Source: Promicromonospora panici (GTDB lineage Bacteria; Actinomycetota; Actinomycetes; Actinomycetales; Cellulomonadaceae). Taken from it: DNA of 64,000 nt. The notes below the pieces were generated by a model. It was given only the letters and a program-made list of their open reading frames with translations, made no database searches and was not told the DNA's origin. The DNA is taken from contig NZ_UWYY01000003.1 in assembly GCF_900608595.1 (NCBI RefSeq), positions 186,001 to 250,000 on the forward strand. Direction: 5' to 3'. Below, one piece after another: positions 7,749 to 15,888 of this stretch (within the stretch, counting starts at the first letter, position 1; the number at the start of each line of letters is the position of its first letter). The translations under genes were made by a program, and so were the position numbers.

Positions 7749-7979
7749 TCACCCGTGCCCCGCATCGGAGTGACCAGGTTCGGGTTCGCGCTGTTGCGCA
7801 ACCCACTCCCGGACGTCGCTGGCCGCGAACTTGACGTATCGGCTGACCCGAACCCCGCGGGGTCCCTTGCCGTCCACGCGCCAGTCGTAGATCGTTGTGA
7901 CCGGTACCCCCAGGTACTCGGCCAGTTGCTCGATGCTCAGCAGCGGTTCGAGGCTGCTCGATGCGGTGTAGGTCTCCAT
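7749..7979 (-). CDS. xis: excisionase / AlpA-MerR-type helix-turn-helix protein
   Basis: 76-aa DNA-binding protein with the excisionase-type winged helix LSIEQLAEYLGVPVTTIYDW, followed by GKGPRGVRVSRYVKF and DVREWV. It sits just inside the attachment site and directly upstream of the integrase remnant, so it was the recombination directionality factor of this element. The gene looks intact although its partner integrase is not. Two tandem 10-bp repeats ~40 bases upstream may be its binding sites. Confidence 0.88.
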   Translation of the reverse strand: METYTASSSLEPLLSIEQLAEYLGVPVTTIYDWRVDGKGPRGVRVSRYVKFAASDVREWVAQQREPEPGHSDAGHG

Positions 7980-8016
7980 GAAGTTCAGGTGATCCGCCGT
8001 GGTCACGGCGGCCCCA

Positions 8017-8036
8017 GACGCTCCAGGACGCTCCAG
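8017..8036. repeat. tandem 10-bp repeat near the attachment site
   Basis: GACGCTCCAG occurs twice in direct tandem between xis and the tRNA gene. The position suits an integrase-arm or excisionase binding site; this is inference from location. Confidence 0.45.
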
Positions 8037-8123
8037 GCGACTTCGCCGGCCAGGTGCTGGAGGAGACCTCCACACCGAGTAAGTGGAGGGTTTGTGGTGA
8101 CTGGTTCATGTTCCAGAAACCTT

Positions 8124-8157
8124 TCAGGCCCGGGAATCCAAGGATTCCCGGGCCTGA
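8124..8157. terminator. perfect stem-loop beside tRNA-fMet, carried by the element
   Basis: 16-bp perfect arms (TCAGGCCCGGGAATCC and complement) with a two-base gap, immediately 3' of the tRNA. It would replace the terminator lost to the tRNA gene on integration (the original is probably the hairpin at the other end of the element). Confidence 0.75.
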
Positions 8158-8159
8158 TT

Positions 8160-8197
8160 TCGTAGCGGGGGCAGGATTTGAACCTGCGACCTCTGGG
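8160..8197. repeat. right attachment site (attR) inside tRNA-fMet
   Basis: 38 bp identical to the left attachment site; here it forms the 3' half of the complete tRNA gene. Confidence 0.88.
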
Positions 8198-8236
8198 TTA
8201 TGAGCCCAGCGAGCTACCGAGCTGCTCCACCCCGCG
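8163..8236 (-). tRNA. initiator tRNA-Met (CAU)
   Basis: A 74-nt cloverleaf read on the minus strand, starting CGCGGGGTGGAGCAG. The anticodon loop CTCATAA gives CAU. The anticodon stem ends in three G-C pairs (GGG/CCC), and the 1-72 pair (C-U) is mismatched; both are initiator hallmarks. The T arm reads CAGGTTCAAATCCTG. No CCA is encoded, so it is added post-transcriptionally. The 3' part was regenerated by the integrated element, so the gene remains functional. Confidence 0.95.
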
Positions 8237-8347
8237 TCGGTGATCCCTACTTTACGCACCCCGGGCGACGAAGCGCAAACCGGGTAGGCCGGTCGAGACG
8301 CAGGTCACAGGCAATCGAACCGATCCGGCCGTGTAACGATCGACCCC

Positions 8348-9163
8348 ATGACGACGGAGCTGAGCGATACCACCCTGACCGCCGACCGGATCGTCCACCT
8401 CACCGACCAGCTTGCCGCCTTGCCTCACCTGCGCCCAGGCCCACGCACGAACGCCCTGTTCGGCGACCTGGTGCAGGCGGTCCTCGCGGCGCCCGACCGC
8501 CAGGCCAGTGACGTCCTGGCGCATCCGGAGGTCAGCAGCCGCAGAGCCGCCGTCCGCGATCTGTCCGCACGCGGCGAGTCCGCTCTCGAGCACGCCTGGG
8601 CCGAGCGCATCAGCTCCGCGACCGACCCGCAGGCAACGCTCGCCGCGTTCCCTTATCTCGACAACTACCACCGGCTCACGGCCCTCGAGGTCCGTCTGCT
8701 CAACCACTCGGGCGGCGCGCCGACGTCGGTCGCCGTGCTCGGCTGCGGGCCGCTTCCACTCAGCTCCCTCGGGTACGCCGCCGCGCTCGGCTGTCCCGTC
8801 GTCGGCCTGGACCGGGACCCCGCGGCCGTCACCCTCGCGCGACAGGTCGCGGCCCGGGTCGGCACCGCCGGGGTCCGGTTCGAGCAGGCCGACGCCGCCG
8901 ACGTTGGCCTCACGGGGTACGACGCCGTGGTGCTCGCGGCGCTGGTGGGCGAGACGCCGTCGGCCAAGACGGCGATCCTGGACCGGATGGCGGGTGCCAT
9001 GCGCCCTGGAACCCTGCTGCTCGCGCGCAGCGCGCGCGGCCTGCGCACGCTCCTGTACCCGCCCGTGGACCTGAGCGCGATGACCGGGTTCGAGGTGCTG
9101 GAGGTGGTGCACCCGACCGACGATGTCATCAACTCGGTGGTTGTGGCCCGCCGGCTCGGCTGA
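8348..9163 (+). CDS. nicotianamine synthase-like protein
   Basis: 271-aa member of the nicotianamine synthase family, which transfers aminobutyrate units from S-adenosylmethionine to make metal-chelating nicotianamine-like compounds. Signature blocks are FPYLDNYHRLTALE (101-114), a Rossmann-type SAM site VAVLGCGPLPLSS (128-140) with GLDRDP downstream, YDAVVLAALVGE (191-202), RSARGLRTLLYPPVD (227-241) and HPTDDVINSVVVAR (255-268). All the strongly conserved positions I can recall are kept. Bacterial relatives usually sit beside an opine dehydrogenase and a metallophore exporter (staphylopine, pseudopaline type); none is seen in this window, so the product here is uncertain. It lies alone between the tRNA and a convergent membrane gene. 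Confidence 0.9.
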   Translation: MTTELSDTTLTADRIVHLTDQLAALPHLRPGPRTNALFGDLVQAVLAAPDRQASDVLAHPEVSSRRAAVRDLSARGESALEHAWAERISSATDPQATLAAFPYLDNYHRLTALEVRLLNHSGGAPTSVAVLGCGPLPLSSLGYAAALGCPVVGLDRDPAAVTLARQVAARVGTAGVRFEQADAADVGLTGYDAVVLAALVGETPSAKTAILDRMAGAMRPGTLLLARSARGLRTLLYPPVDLSAMTGFEVLEVVHPTDDVINSVVVARRLG

Positions 9164-9181
9164 ACGGCTCGGCCGAAAGAC

Positions 9182-9216
9182 AAGGACTCCCCGGTGCTAA
9201 CACCGGGGAGCCCTTG
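9182..9216. terminator. bidirectional terminator between convergent genes
   Basis: CTCCCCGGTG pairs with CACCGGGGAG around CTAA, with extra pairing outside (AAGG/CCTT). It separates the convergent nicotianamine-synthase-like and UPF0182 genes. Confidence 0.8.
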
Positions 9217-9252
9217 CTCTACGCGTACCGCACGCTCAGCGCGCGGCGGGTG

Positions 9253-12200
9253 TCACCCTTCCGTGCCACCGCCCTGCTGCGCCTGCTCGGCCGCTATCGC
9301 GTCCTCAAGCGCCTGCTGCAGGCGGTCCTGCGCGTCGCCGTAGGCGGCCCAGTCACCCTCCCGCTGCGCCGCGTTGGCGTCCTCCATGGCCTGGGCCGCC
9401 TCCTGCAGCGCGGCGTCGAGCTCGGTGGACGGCGCGCCGCCGGTACCCGGCTCGTCGGTGGGCTCGTCGGTCGGCTCGGGCGTCGGCTCCGTACCCGGCT
9501 CGCCGGTCGGCGGCGCGACCGGCGCTTCGTCCTCGGCCGTTCCGGCGTCGCCGGCCTCGGCGCCCGAGTCACCACCGAACACCTGGTCCAGAGCCTCGTC
9601 GAGCGTATCGGCGAAGCCGATGTCGTCACCGAACGCGACCAGCACCTTGCGCAGCAGCGGGAACTGGGTGCCGCCGGTCGACTGGATGTACACCGGCTGC
9701 ACGTACAGCAGACCACCACCCACGGGCAGGGTGAGCTGGTTGCCGCGCCGCACCGTCGACGCGCCGATCTCCAGGATGTTCAGCTGCTCGGAGATCGTCG
9801 GATTCGAGTCGAAGTTGTTCTGCACCTGGCCAGGGCCGGGCACCGTCGTATCTCGTGGTAGCTCCAGCAGGCGTAGCTTGCCGTAGTCCTCGGACTTGAC
9901 TCCGGCCTCGTTCCCGGCGTCGGCATCCACCGCGAGGAACCCGGTGAGCACCTCACGGTCCGTGTTACCGCCCGGGATGAACGTCGATGTCAGGGAGAAG
10001 GTCGGCTCCTCCTGGCCCGGCATCTGCAGCGTCAGGTAGTACGGCGGCTGCAGCGACGGGGGCGTTGTCTCCGACGTCGGGTCAGTCGGGTTGTTCCAGA
10101 AGTCCTGGCCCGAGAAGAACTCGGCCGAGTTGTCCACGTGGTACTGGCTGAGCAGGGTGCGCTGCACCTTGAACAGGTCCTCCGGGTACCGCAGGTGGCT
10201 CATCAGGTCGCCGGAGATCTCCTCCATCGGCTTGACCGACGACGGGAAGACGTTGGTCCAGGTCTTGAGGATCGGGTCCTCGGTGTCCCAGGCGTACAGG
10301 TCGACCGAACCGTCGTAGGCGTCGACCGTGGCCTTCACCGAGTTGCGGATGTAGTTGACCTCCTCCGGCAGCGCGACGGGGGCGCCCTGCTGCGTGGTGA
10401 GGGTGTCCGCCACTGCCTCGTCGAGCGGCGTCGACGAGGAGTAGGGCACGGCGTCGCTGGTGGTGTACGCGTCGACGATCCACTTCACGCGACCGTCCAC
10501 GACCGCCGGGTAGACCCGGTTGTCGAGCGTGAGCCACGGCGCGACCTTGCTGACGCGCTGCTGCGGGTCCCGGTCGTACAGGATCTGCGACTCGCTCGTC
10601 ACGCGGTCGGAGAACAGCAGCTGCTCCTCGCCGAACTTCAGCGCGTACAGCAGCTTGCTGCCGAACGAGCCGACGTCCGGTCCGGCGTCGCCCGTGAAGG
10701 TCGTGTTGACCTGGCCGCCGTCGTCCGCTTCGTCGGCCTGGTAGTCGAGCTCCCACGCCTCCGTGCCCTCGGGCGCACCCACGATCGAGTATGTCTCGGT
10801 GCTGGGGCTGAAGTAGATGCGCGGCTCGTACTCGCCCTCCAGGTCGCTGATCGCGCCCTGGGACGGGATGCCGCCCTCGAAGAAGGCCGGACGGCCGTCC
10901 GGGCCCGGCTGGTTGCCGTACGCGGCGACGACGCCGTAGCCGTGCGTGTACACGGTGTGGTCGTTGACCCAGTTGCGCTGGTCCTGGCCGAGGCCGTCGA
11001 GGTTCAGCTCACGCACCGCGATGACGGTGTCGCGGGACTCGCCGTCGATCTCGTACTTGTCGACGGACAGCGAGTCGTCGAAGTTGTAGTACTGCTTGTT
11101 CTGCTGCAGCTGGCGGAACGACGGCGACACGACCTGCGGGTCCAGCAGGCGGATCGACGCCGCGGTGTCGGCGTCCTCCCGCAGGGCGCCTTCCTCGGCC
11201 TGGGTCGTCGCGTCGTACTGCTCCTTCTCGACGTCGTCGATGTCGAACGCGGACAGGGTCGCGTCGATGTTGCGCTGGATGTACTCGGCCTCCAGCTCCT
11301 GCGCGTTCGGGTTCACCTGGAAGCGCTGCACGACGGCGGGGTAGATGCCGCCGATCGCGATGGCGGACACGACCATGAGGCCGACGCCGATCGCCGGCAG
11401 GCGCCAGTCGCCGCGGAACGCGGTGACGATGAACAGAGCGGCGACGAAGATCGCGACCACGGTCAGGATGCCCTTGGCGGGGATCACCGCGTGCACGTCG
11501 GCGTACGAGGCGCCGTCGAACCGGTCGCCCGCGCTCGTCAGGATCGAGTACCGGTCCAGCCAGTAGTTGCCGGCGATCAGGAGCAGACCCAGCGCGCCGA
11601 TGACGGCCAGGTGGACGCGCGCGGCAGTGGTGGTCCGAGGACCACCCGCCGCGGCAGGTCCGACCCGGAGCCCGCCGTAGAGGTAGTGCGTGATCAGCCC
11701 GGCGATGCCCGCGATCACGACCACCGAGATGAGGAACCCGACGGTGAACCGCAGCGCGGGCAGCATGAAGACGAAGAACCCGAGGTCCATGCCGAACTCC
11801 GGGTCGGTCTGGCCGAAGGGCTCACCGTTGAACGCCAGCAGCAGCGTGCGCCACTGCGCCGACGCCGCGACGCCCGCGAAGAAGCCGACGAGGACCGGCG
11901 CGGCGATCATCACGACCCGGCGCAGGGGTTCGACCGCCTCGCGGTACTGGTCGAGCGTCGCCTGCTCGGGCGTGCTCGGCGCGTAGATGGGGCGAGACCG
12001 GTAGGCCGCGGTGAACGACCAGAACACCGCCCCGCCCATGACCAGGAAGCCGGCGGTGAACAGGGCTGCGCGCATGCCCCACTCGGTCCAGATCACCCGG
12101 GAGAACCCGAGCTGGCTGAACCACATCACCTCGGTCCAGAACTGGGCGAGGAGAAGCAGGGCTGCGATCACGATGGCGACCGCGACTATCGCCACCCCCA

Positions 12201-12267
12201 GCGGACTGCGTCGTCGGGCTCGGGGGGCGCCGCCGGAAGGGCGGCGAGGTGCTGCGGCGAAGGACAC
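9253..12267 (-). CDS. UPF0182 family integral membrane protein
   Basis: 1004-aa member of UPF0182 (M. tuberculosis Rv3193c type), restricted to Actinobacteria and a few others; function unknown. The first ~310 residues hold about seven hydrophobic segments, e.g. GVAIVAVAIVIAALLLLAQF (25-44) and VGFLISVVVIAGIAGLI near 180. A large extracytoplasmic part follows. The C terminus (~100 residues) carries a Pro/Glu/Thr-rich linker and an Ala/Gln/Glu-rich helical tail (ALQEAAQAMEDANAAQ). The start is GTG. An ECF-type promoter candidate lies ~50 bp upstream. The neighbour upstream is the PDZ-Lon protease, the order found in mycobacteria. Confidence 0.93.
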   Translation of the reverse strand: MSFAAAPRRPSGGAPRARRRSPLGVAIVAVAIVIAALLLLAQFWTEVMWFSQLGFSRVIWTEWGMRAALFTAGFLVMGGAVFWSFTAAYRSRPIYAPSTPEQATLDQYREAVEPLRRVVMIAAPVLVGFFAGVAASAQWRTLLLAFNGEPFGQTDPEFGMDLGFFVFMLPALRFTVGFLISVVVIAGIAGLITHYLYGGLRVGPAAAGGPRTTTAARVHLAVIGALGLLLIAGNYWLDRYSILTSAGDRFDGASYADVHAVIPAKGILTVVAIFVAALFIVTAFRGDWRLPAIGVGLMVVSAIAIGGIYPAVVQRFQVNPNAQELEAEYIQRNIDATLSAFDIDDVEKEQYDATTQAEEGALREDADTAASIRLLDPQVVSPSFRQLQQNKQYYNFDDSLSVDKYEIDGESRDTVIAVRELNLDGLGQDQRNWVNDHTVYTHGYGVVAAYGNQPGPDGRPAFFEGGIPSQGAISDLEGEYEPRIYFSPSTETYSIVGAPEGTEAWELDYQADEADDGGQVNTTFTGDAGPDVGSFGSKLLYALKFGEEQLLFSDRVTSESQILYDRDPQQRVSKVAPWLTLDNRVYPAVVDGRVKWIVDAYTTSDAVPYSSSTPLDEAVADTLTTQQGAPVALPEEVNYIRNSVKATVDAYDGSVDLYAWDTEDPILKTWTNVFPSSVKPMEEISGDLMSHLRYPEDLFKVQRTLLSQYHVDNSAEFFSGQDFWNNPTDPTSETTPPSLQPPYYLTLQMPGQEEPTFSLTSTFIPGGNTDREVLTGFLAVDADAGNEAGVKSEDYGKLRLLELPRDTTVPGPGQVQNNFDSNPTISEQLNILEIGASTVRRGNQLTLPVGGGLLYVQPVYIQSTGGTQFPLLRKVLVAFGDDIGFADTLDEALDQVFGGDSGAEAGDAGTAEDEAPVAPPTGEPGTEPTPEPTDEPTDEPGTGGAPSTELDAALQEAAQAMEDANAAQREGDWAAYGDAQDRLQQALEDAIAAEQAQQGGGTEG

Positions 12268-12314
12268 GACTGCGTTACCTCACGTCATCAAATGGTTGGG
12301 CCGTACCCAGGTGG

Positions 12315-12341
12315 AACGGCCAGGCTCTGCTCAAGGTTCCC
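12315..12341 (-). promoter_or_regulatory. candidate ECF-sigma promoter for the UPF0182 gene
   Basis: On the minus strand GGGAAC and GTT are separated by 18 bases, resembling SigE/SigH/SigR-type promoters, ~48 bp before the start codon. The GGGAACCTTG block occurs twice in tandem. Suggestive only. Confidence 0.3.
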
Positions 12342-12402
12342 GACACAAGGTTCCCACATCCTCCAGATGTGCAACACACGGTCAGCAGGTCGGCAGCCGG
12401 GG

Positions 12403-13527
12403 TCAAGGACACGTCGGAAGCTCGCCGCCCTCGCCCCGCCCGATCTGCTCGACGGCGTCGCGCGCCTCGCCGAGCGTCGCGACCTTGACCACGTTCAGCC
12501 CGTCGGGCACGTTGCCGACGACCTGGTCGCAGTTGCCCGCCGGGGCGAGGAACCACTCGGCGTCGTCCCGGACGGCGCCGTACAGCTTCTGCTCGATGCC
12601 GCCGATGGGCCCGACGGTGCCCTCGGGGCTCATCGTGCCGGTGCCGGCGATGATCTCGCCGTTCGCCTCGTCCTCGGGTGTGAGCTTGTCGATGATGCCG
12701 AGCGCGAACATGGTGCCCGCGCTGGGCCCGCCGATGTTCTCGATCTCGATGGAGACGTCCACGGGAAAGTCGTAGTGCGGGTCGATGAAGACGCCGAGCA
12801 CTGCCCGCTCCCCGTTGTCCGAGGTGGTGACCTCCACGTCCATGCTGCGCTGGCCGCGCTGCACGCCGAGCGTCACGCTGTCGCCCGGGTTCGTGTCGGC
12901 CAGCCCGTCGATCAGGTCCGCGTAGGTGCCGACGGGCTCGCCCTGGAACGAGTCGATCACGTCGCCCTCCTCCAGCTTGCCCTCGGCCCCGGAGCCCGGC
13001 TCCGTGCCGGCGACGTCGAGGACGGCGGGCACGTCGTAACCGAGCTCCGTCAGCGCGGCCGCCGTCGCCGACTCCTGCGACGAGACCATCTCCGCCTGGC
13101 TGACCTCCTGCTGCTGCTCCTTCGTGGTCGCCTCGGGGAAGATCGCCTCCACCGGGAGCACCGAGCGCTGCGGATCCAGCCAGCCCTGGATCACCTGCCC
13201 CGACAGCATCGGGTAGCCCGGCCCGCCCAGCACCGAGACCGTCGTCAGGCGCAGCTGGCCCGTGGACTCGTAGGTGCGGGCGCCCTCGATCTGGATGAGG
13301 TTCCGTTCCAGCGTGTCCTCGGTAGGTCCGGGTGAGCGCATCGCGTACGGCGTGGGCACCACGAGCGCCACCGCGGCGAGGACGGCGGTGGCCAGCAAGG
13401 ACGCACCCAGCGTCACGGTGCGGCGCGTGATCGGTGCGACCCGGGGCCGCTCGTCGGTGAACGGCGCAGACTCGAATCGCGAGGGCTCGGGTTGCGAGGC
13501 GTGCTGTCGGTCGCGCATGTCGGTCAC
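12403..13527 (-). CDS. YlbL-type PDZ-Lon (S16) membrane protease
   Basis: 374-aa membrane-anchored serine protease. One transmembrane helix at 37-57 (TVTLGASLLATAVLAAVALV), an extracytoplasmic PDZ domain around 165-235 (KLEEGDVIDSFQGEPV) and a C-terminal Lon protease domain. The Ser-Lys dyad is visible: Ser269 in GGPSAGTMFALGI and Lys314 in GPIGGIEQKLYGA. The family (B. subtilis YlbL; M. tuberculosis Rv3194c) degrades membrane-proximal substrates. GTG at 13527 has AGGA 11 bases upstream; an ATG nine bases later is the alternative. It precedes UPF0182 on the same strand with 135 bp between, so they may be partly cotranscribed. Confidence 0.9.
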   Translation of the reverse strand: MTDMRDRQHASQPEPSRFESAPFTDERPRVAPITRRTVTLGASLLATAVLAAVALVVPTPYAMRSPGPTEDTLERNLIQIEGARTYESTGQLRLTTVSVLGGPGYPMLSGQVIQGWLDPQRSVLPVEAIFPEATTKEQQQEVSQAEMVSSQESATAAALTELGYDVPAVLDVAGTEPGSGAEGKLEEGDVIDSFQGEPVGTYADLIDGLADTNPGDSVTLGVQRGQRSMDVEVTTSDNGERAVLGVFIDPHYDFPVDVSIEIENIGGPSAGTMFALGIIDKLTPEDEANGEIIAGTGTMSPEGTVGPIGGIEQKLYGAVRDDAEWFLAPAGNCDQVVGNVPDGLNVVKVATLGEARDAVEQIGRGEGGELPTCP

Positions 13528-13691
13528 CGGCCCATCATTCCTCACTTGGCTGAGGGTTCCGTGAGTGCCGCCCGACGGCGGCGCGGGTACCCGTTCGCAT
13601 CCCGCCAACCACTACGCCGTCGTGCAAAGATTTTCCACTCGAACGGTGTGTTATACCCCACGTCACGCCGATAACACGCTACGGTCGTTCC

Positions 13692-14234
13692 GTGGCCCAC
13701 GACGCCTTGACGTCCGTGGAGGTGCGCCGGAGCCGCCGTCGCACCGCCACGGTGAGCGCATATCGCGACGGTGGACGAACCATCGTCGCGATTCCGGCGC
13801 GCTTCTCTCGGGCTCAGGAACGAGAGTGGGTGGCCAAAATGGTAGCCCGGCTCGAGGACAAAGAACGGCGGCGACGTCCGTCCGACCAGGAGCTGATGGA
13901 CCGCGCCTGCGAGCTCTCCGCCAAGTACCTCGACGGCAGCGCGCTGCCGTCGAGCGTGCGGTGGTCGTCGAACCAGGGGCGGCGCTGGGGGTCGTGCACC
14001 CTGCTGGACGGCTCCATCCGCATCTCCACCCGGGTCCAGGGCATGCCGTCGTGGGTGCTCGACTATGTGCTGCTGCACGAGCTGGCACACCTCCTGCACG
14101 CGGGGCACGGCCCGGAGTTCTGGAAGATCCTCGAGGTCTACCCGCGGACTGACCGGGCGCGTGGCTTCCTCGAGGGTGCGTCGTTCGCGCAGGACGACCC
14201 CGGGCAGCTCACCTCCGACGACGAGGACGACTGA
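13692..14234 (+). CDS. YgjP-like M48-type metallopeptidase
   Basis: 180-aa cytosolic protein of the YgjP/WLM-like zinc peptidase family. It holds RWGSCT (99-103) and the zinc site HELAHLLHAGHGPEFW (129-144), with HELAH plus a downstream His as ligands. Members are predicted metallopeptidases or SprT-like proteases; substrates are unknown. The start is GTG with a TACGGT box six bases before it and no Shine-Dalgarno, so the mRNA is probably leaderless. The acidic C terminus (TSDDEDD) is not part of the fold. Divergent from the PDZ-Lon gene and convergent with the DUF2342 gene. Confidence 0.88.
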   Translation: MAHDALTSVEVRRSRRRTATVSAYRDGGRTIVAIPARFSRAQEREWVAKMVARLEDKERRRRPSDQELMDRACELSAKYLDGSALPSSVRWSSNQGRRWGSCTLLDGSIRISTRVQGMPSWVLDYVLLHELAHLLHAGHGPEFWKILEVYPRTDRARGFLEGASFAQDDPGQLTSDDEDD

Positions 14235-14245
14235 GTCCGCTGCCG

Positions 14246-15736
14246 CTAGGGCTTGCGGTCGTCCTGCGGGCCGTCGTCCTGCGGGCCGTCGTCGGCAGGG
14301 CCGTCTTCCGTGGGGGAGTCATCCGTACGGGCGTCGTCCAGGGCGGCCAGGTCCTCGCCGAAGATCTCCGCCAGCGCCGCGTCCACGTCGGCGTGCTCGG
14401 TCTCCGCGGCTTCGCGGCGCACCAGGTAACCCGACGGGTCATCGAGGTCCTGAGTGCCGGGCAGCAGGTCGGGATGGTCCCACACGGCGTCACGGCCCGC
14501 GGAGCCCTGGGCCCGCGCCACTATCGAGAACAGGGTCGCCGCGTCGCGCGACCGGCGCGGCCGCAGCTCCAACCCGACCAGGGTCGAGAACGTGTGCTCG
14601 GCGGGCCCGCCGGCGGCTCGGCGGCGTCGGATCATCTCCCGCAGCGGGATGGCGTGCGGGACATGCGGCAGGGCGGCGATGGCGCTGACCTCGTCGACCC
14701 AGCCCTCCACCAGCGCGAGCGTGGTCTCCAGGTTCAGGAGCACCGCCTTCTGCTCGTCGGTGTTCTGCAACCCGAACACCCCGCCGGACAGCGCGCTGCG
14801 CAGGGCGTCGGAGTCGGCGAGGTCGATGTCCCGCACCTGCGCCTCGAGCGCGTCGAGGTCGATGGTGATGCCGCGCGCGTAGCGCTCCACTATCGACAGC
14901 AGGTGCGACCGGAGCCACGGGACGTGGGTGAACAGCCGGGCGTGGGCGGCCTCGCGGACCGCGAGGAACTGCCGTACCTCCTCGAGCGGGGCGTCCAGGC
15001 CGTCGGCGAACGCGGACACGTTGGTCGGCAGCAGCACCGTGTCTGGGCTGTCGAGCAGCGGCAGGCCGACGTCGGTCGCGCCGAACACCTCACGCGAGAG
15101 CGTGCCGGCGGCCTGGCCGACCTGCATGCCGAACACGGCGGAGCCGAGCCGGCGCATCATCTGCGACGGGTCGATAGTGCCACCGAGTCCGTGCAGCACG
15201 CCGGCGGGCATCCCGGGGATGGCCTCGCCGTCGTCGATGCCCTCCGGGAGCTGGTCACGCAGGACAGTGGCCAGCGCGTCCGAGACCGAGGCGGCGACGG
15301 GTGCCGCCAGCTCGTTCCACACCGGGAGCGTGGCCTCCACCCACTCGGACCGGTTCCACGCGTGCCGCGTGCCGCCGGCGGGCGGTAGGTCGGTGACCGC
15401 GTCGAGCCAGAGCTCCGCCACGGCCAGCGCGTCCGTAGCCTCCTTGGCCTGCTTGCCCGTCAGGGACGGGTCGCCCTCGCTGACGGCGACCTGCCGCGCG
15501 ACGTCGTGCGCGACGTCCGCGTTCACCGGGCCGGTGCCCTCGGCCGAGAGCATCTTCTGCACCTGGGCGAGGGCGTACTGCATCATCACGGGGTCGGGAG
15601 GTCCACCGAGGGCGGTCGGGTCGATTCCCCGCTCGCGCATCTCAGCCATCACTTCGTCTGCGCCGTCGCCGAGCATGGAGCGCAGCATCTCCTCCCACGA
15701 CTGGGGAGTATCGCCGGGCTGGTGCTGGTCGCTCAT
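14246..15736 (-). CDS. DUF2342 family zinc-dependent metalloprotease-like protein
   Basis: 496 aa, Rv3195-type family found across Actinobacteria (sometimes labelled coenzyme F420 biosynthesis-associated or zinc-dependent metalloprotease). Characteristic segments are QVGQAAGTLSREVFGATDVG, VPWLRSHLLSIVERYARGI, EGWVDEVS and AEHTFSTLVGLELRPRR. The HExxH-like site expected of the family reads FLAVREAAHARLFTHVPWL here, i.e. REAAH rather than HEAAH. The C terminus is an acidic repeat, DDGPADDGPQDDGPQDD. The ATG lies six bases after a TACGGT box, another leaderless candidate. In M. tuberculosis the gene also lies between the PDZ-Lon protease and whiB7. Confidence 0.88.
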   Translation of the reverse strand: MSDQHQPGDTPQSWEEMLRSMLGDGADEVMAEMRERGIDPTALGGPPDPVMMQYALAQVQKMLSAEGTGPVNADVAHDVARQVAVSEGDPSLTGKQAKEATDALAVAELWLDAVTDLPPAGGTRHAWNRSEWVEATLPVWNELAAPVAASVSDALATVLRDQLPEGIDDGEAIPGMPAGVLHGLGGTIDPSQMMRRLGSAVFGMQVGQAAGTLSREVFGATDVGLPLLDSPDTVLLPTNVSAFADGLDAPLEEVRQFLAVREAAHARLFTHVPWLRSHLLSIVERYARGITIDLDALEAQVRDIDLADSDALRSALSGGVFGLQNTDEQKAVLLNLETTLALVEGWVDEVSAIAALPHVPHAIPLREMIRRRRAAGGPAEHTFSTLVGLELRPRRSRDAATLFSIVARAQGSAGRDAVWDHPDLLPGTQDLDDPSGYLVRREAAETEHADVDAALAEIFGEDLAALDDARTDDSPTEDGPADDGPQDDGPQDDRKP

Positions 15737-15888
15737 AGTGTCACCGTAACCGGGTCGGCAAGTGGTGCGCCGTCCATTTGGCTCTGGGCGCACATGGGAA
15801 CTTCCAGTTCGCGTGATGCTTTGGATATACCTCTGGAACTGTGGACGAGGGCCCGGGGCGAGTGCCGCCGTCGGGCATCGTTGCCTGT

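Larger units (their letters stand above)
1478..8197. mobile_element. degraded integrative element in tRNA-fMet
   Basis: The element is bounded by identical 38-bp repeats: a partial tRNA 3' end on the left and the intact tRNA-fMet gene on the right. At the tRNA-proximal end are an excisionase and a truncated integrase, the arrangement typical of actinobacterial tyrosine-recombinase elements. Inside are two intact gene pairs (DUF1348/tetR and M20 peptidase/lysR) and a series of fragments of transposases and catabolic genes. It carries no intact integrase, replication or transfer gene, so it appears immobile unless a recombinase acts in trans. By eye its base composition is lower in GC than the flanks. 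Confidence 0.85.

Noticed and set aside
1478-8197. Prophage
   Set aside because: Apart from xis and the integrase stub there are no phage structural, lysis or replication genes.
10138-13335. Very long plus-strand open frame opposite the UPF0182 and PDZ-Lon genes
   Set aside because: It is an antisense frame kept open by high GC third-position bias; the product is Arg/Val/Gly-rich with no family motif, while the minus strand encodes two complete recognised proteins.
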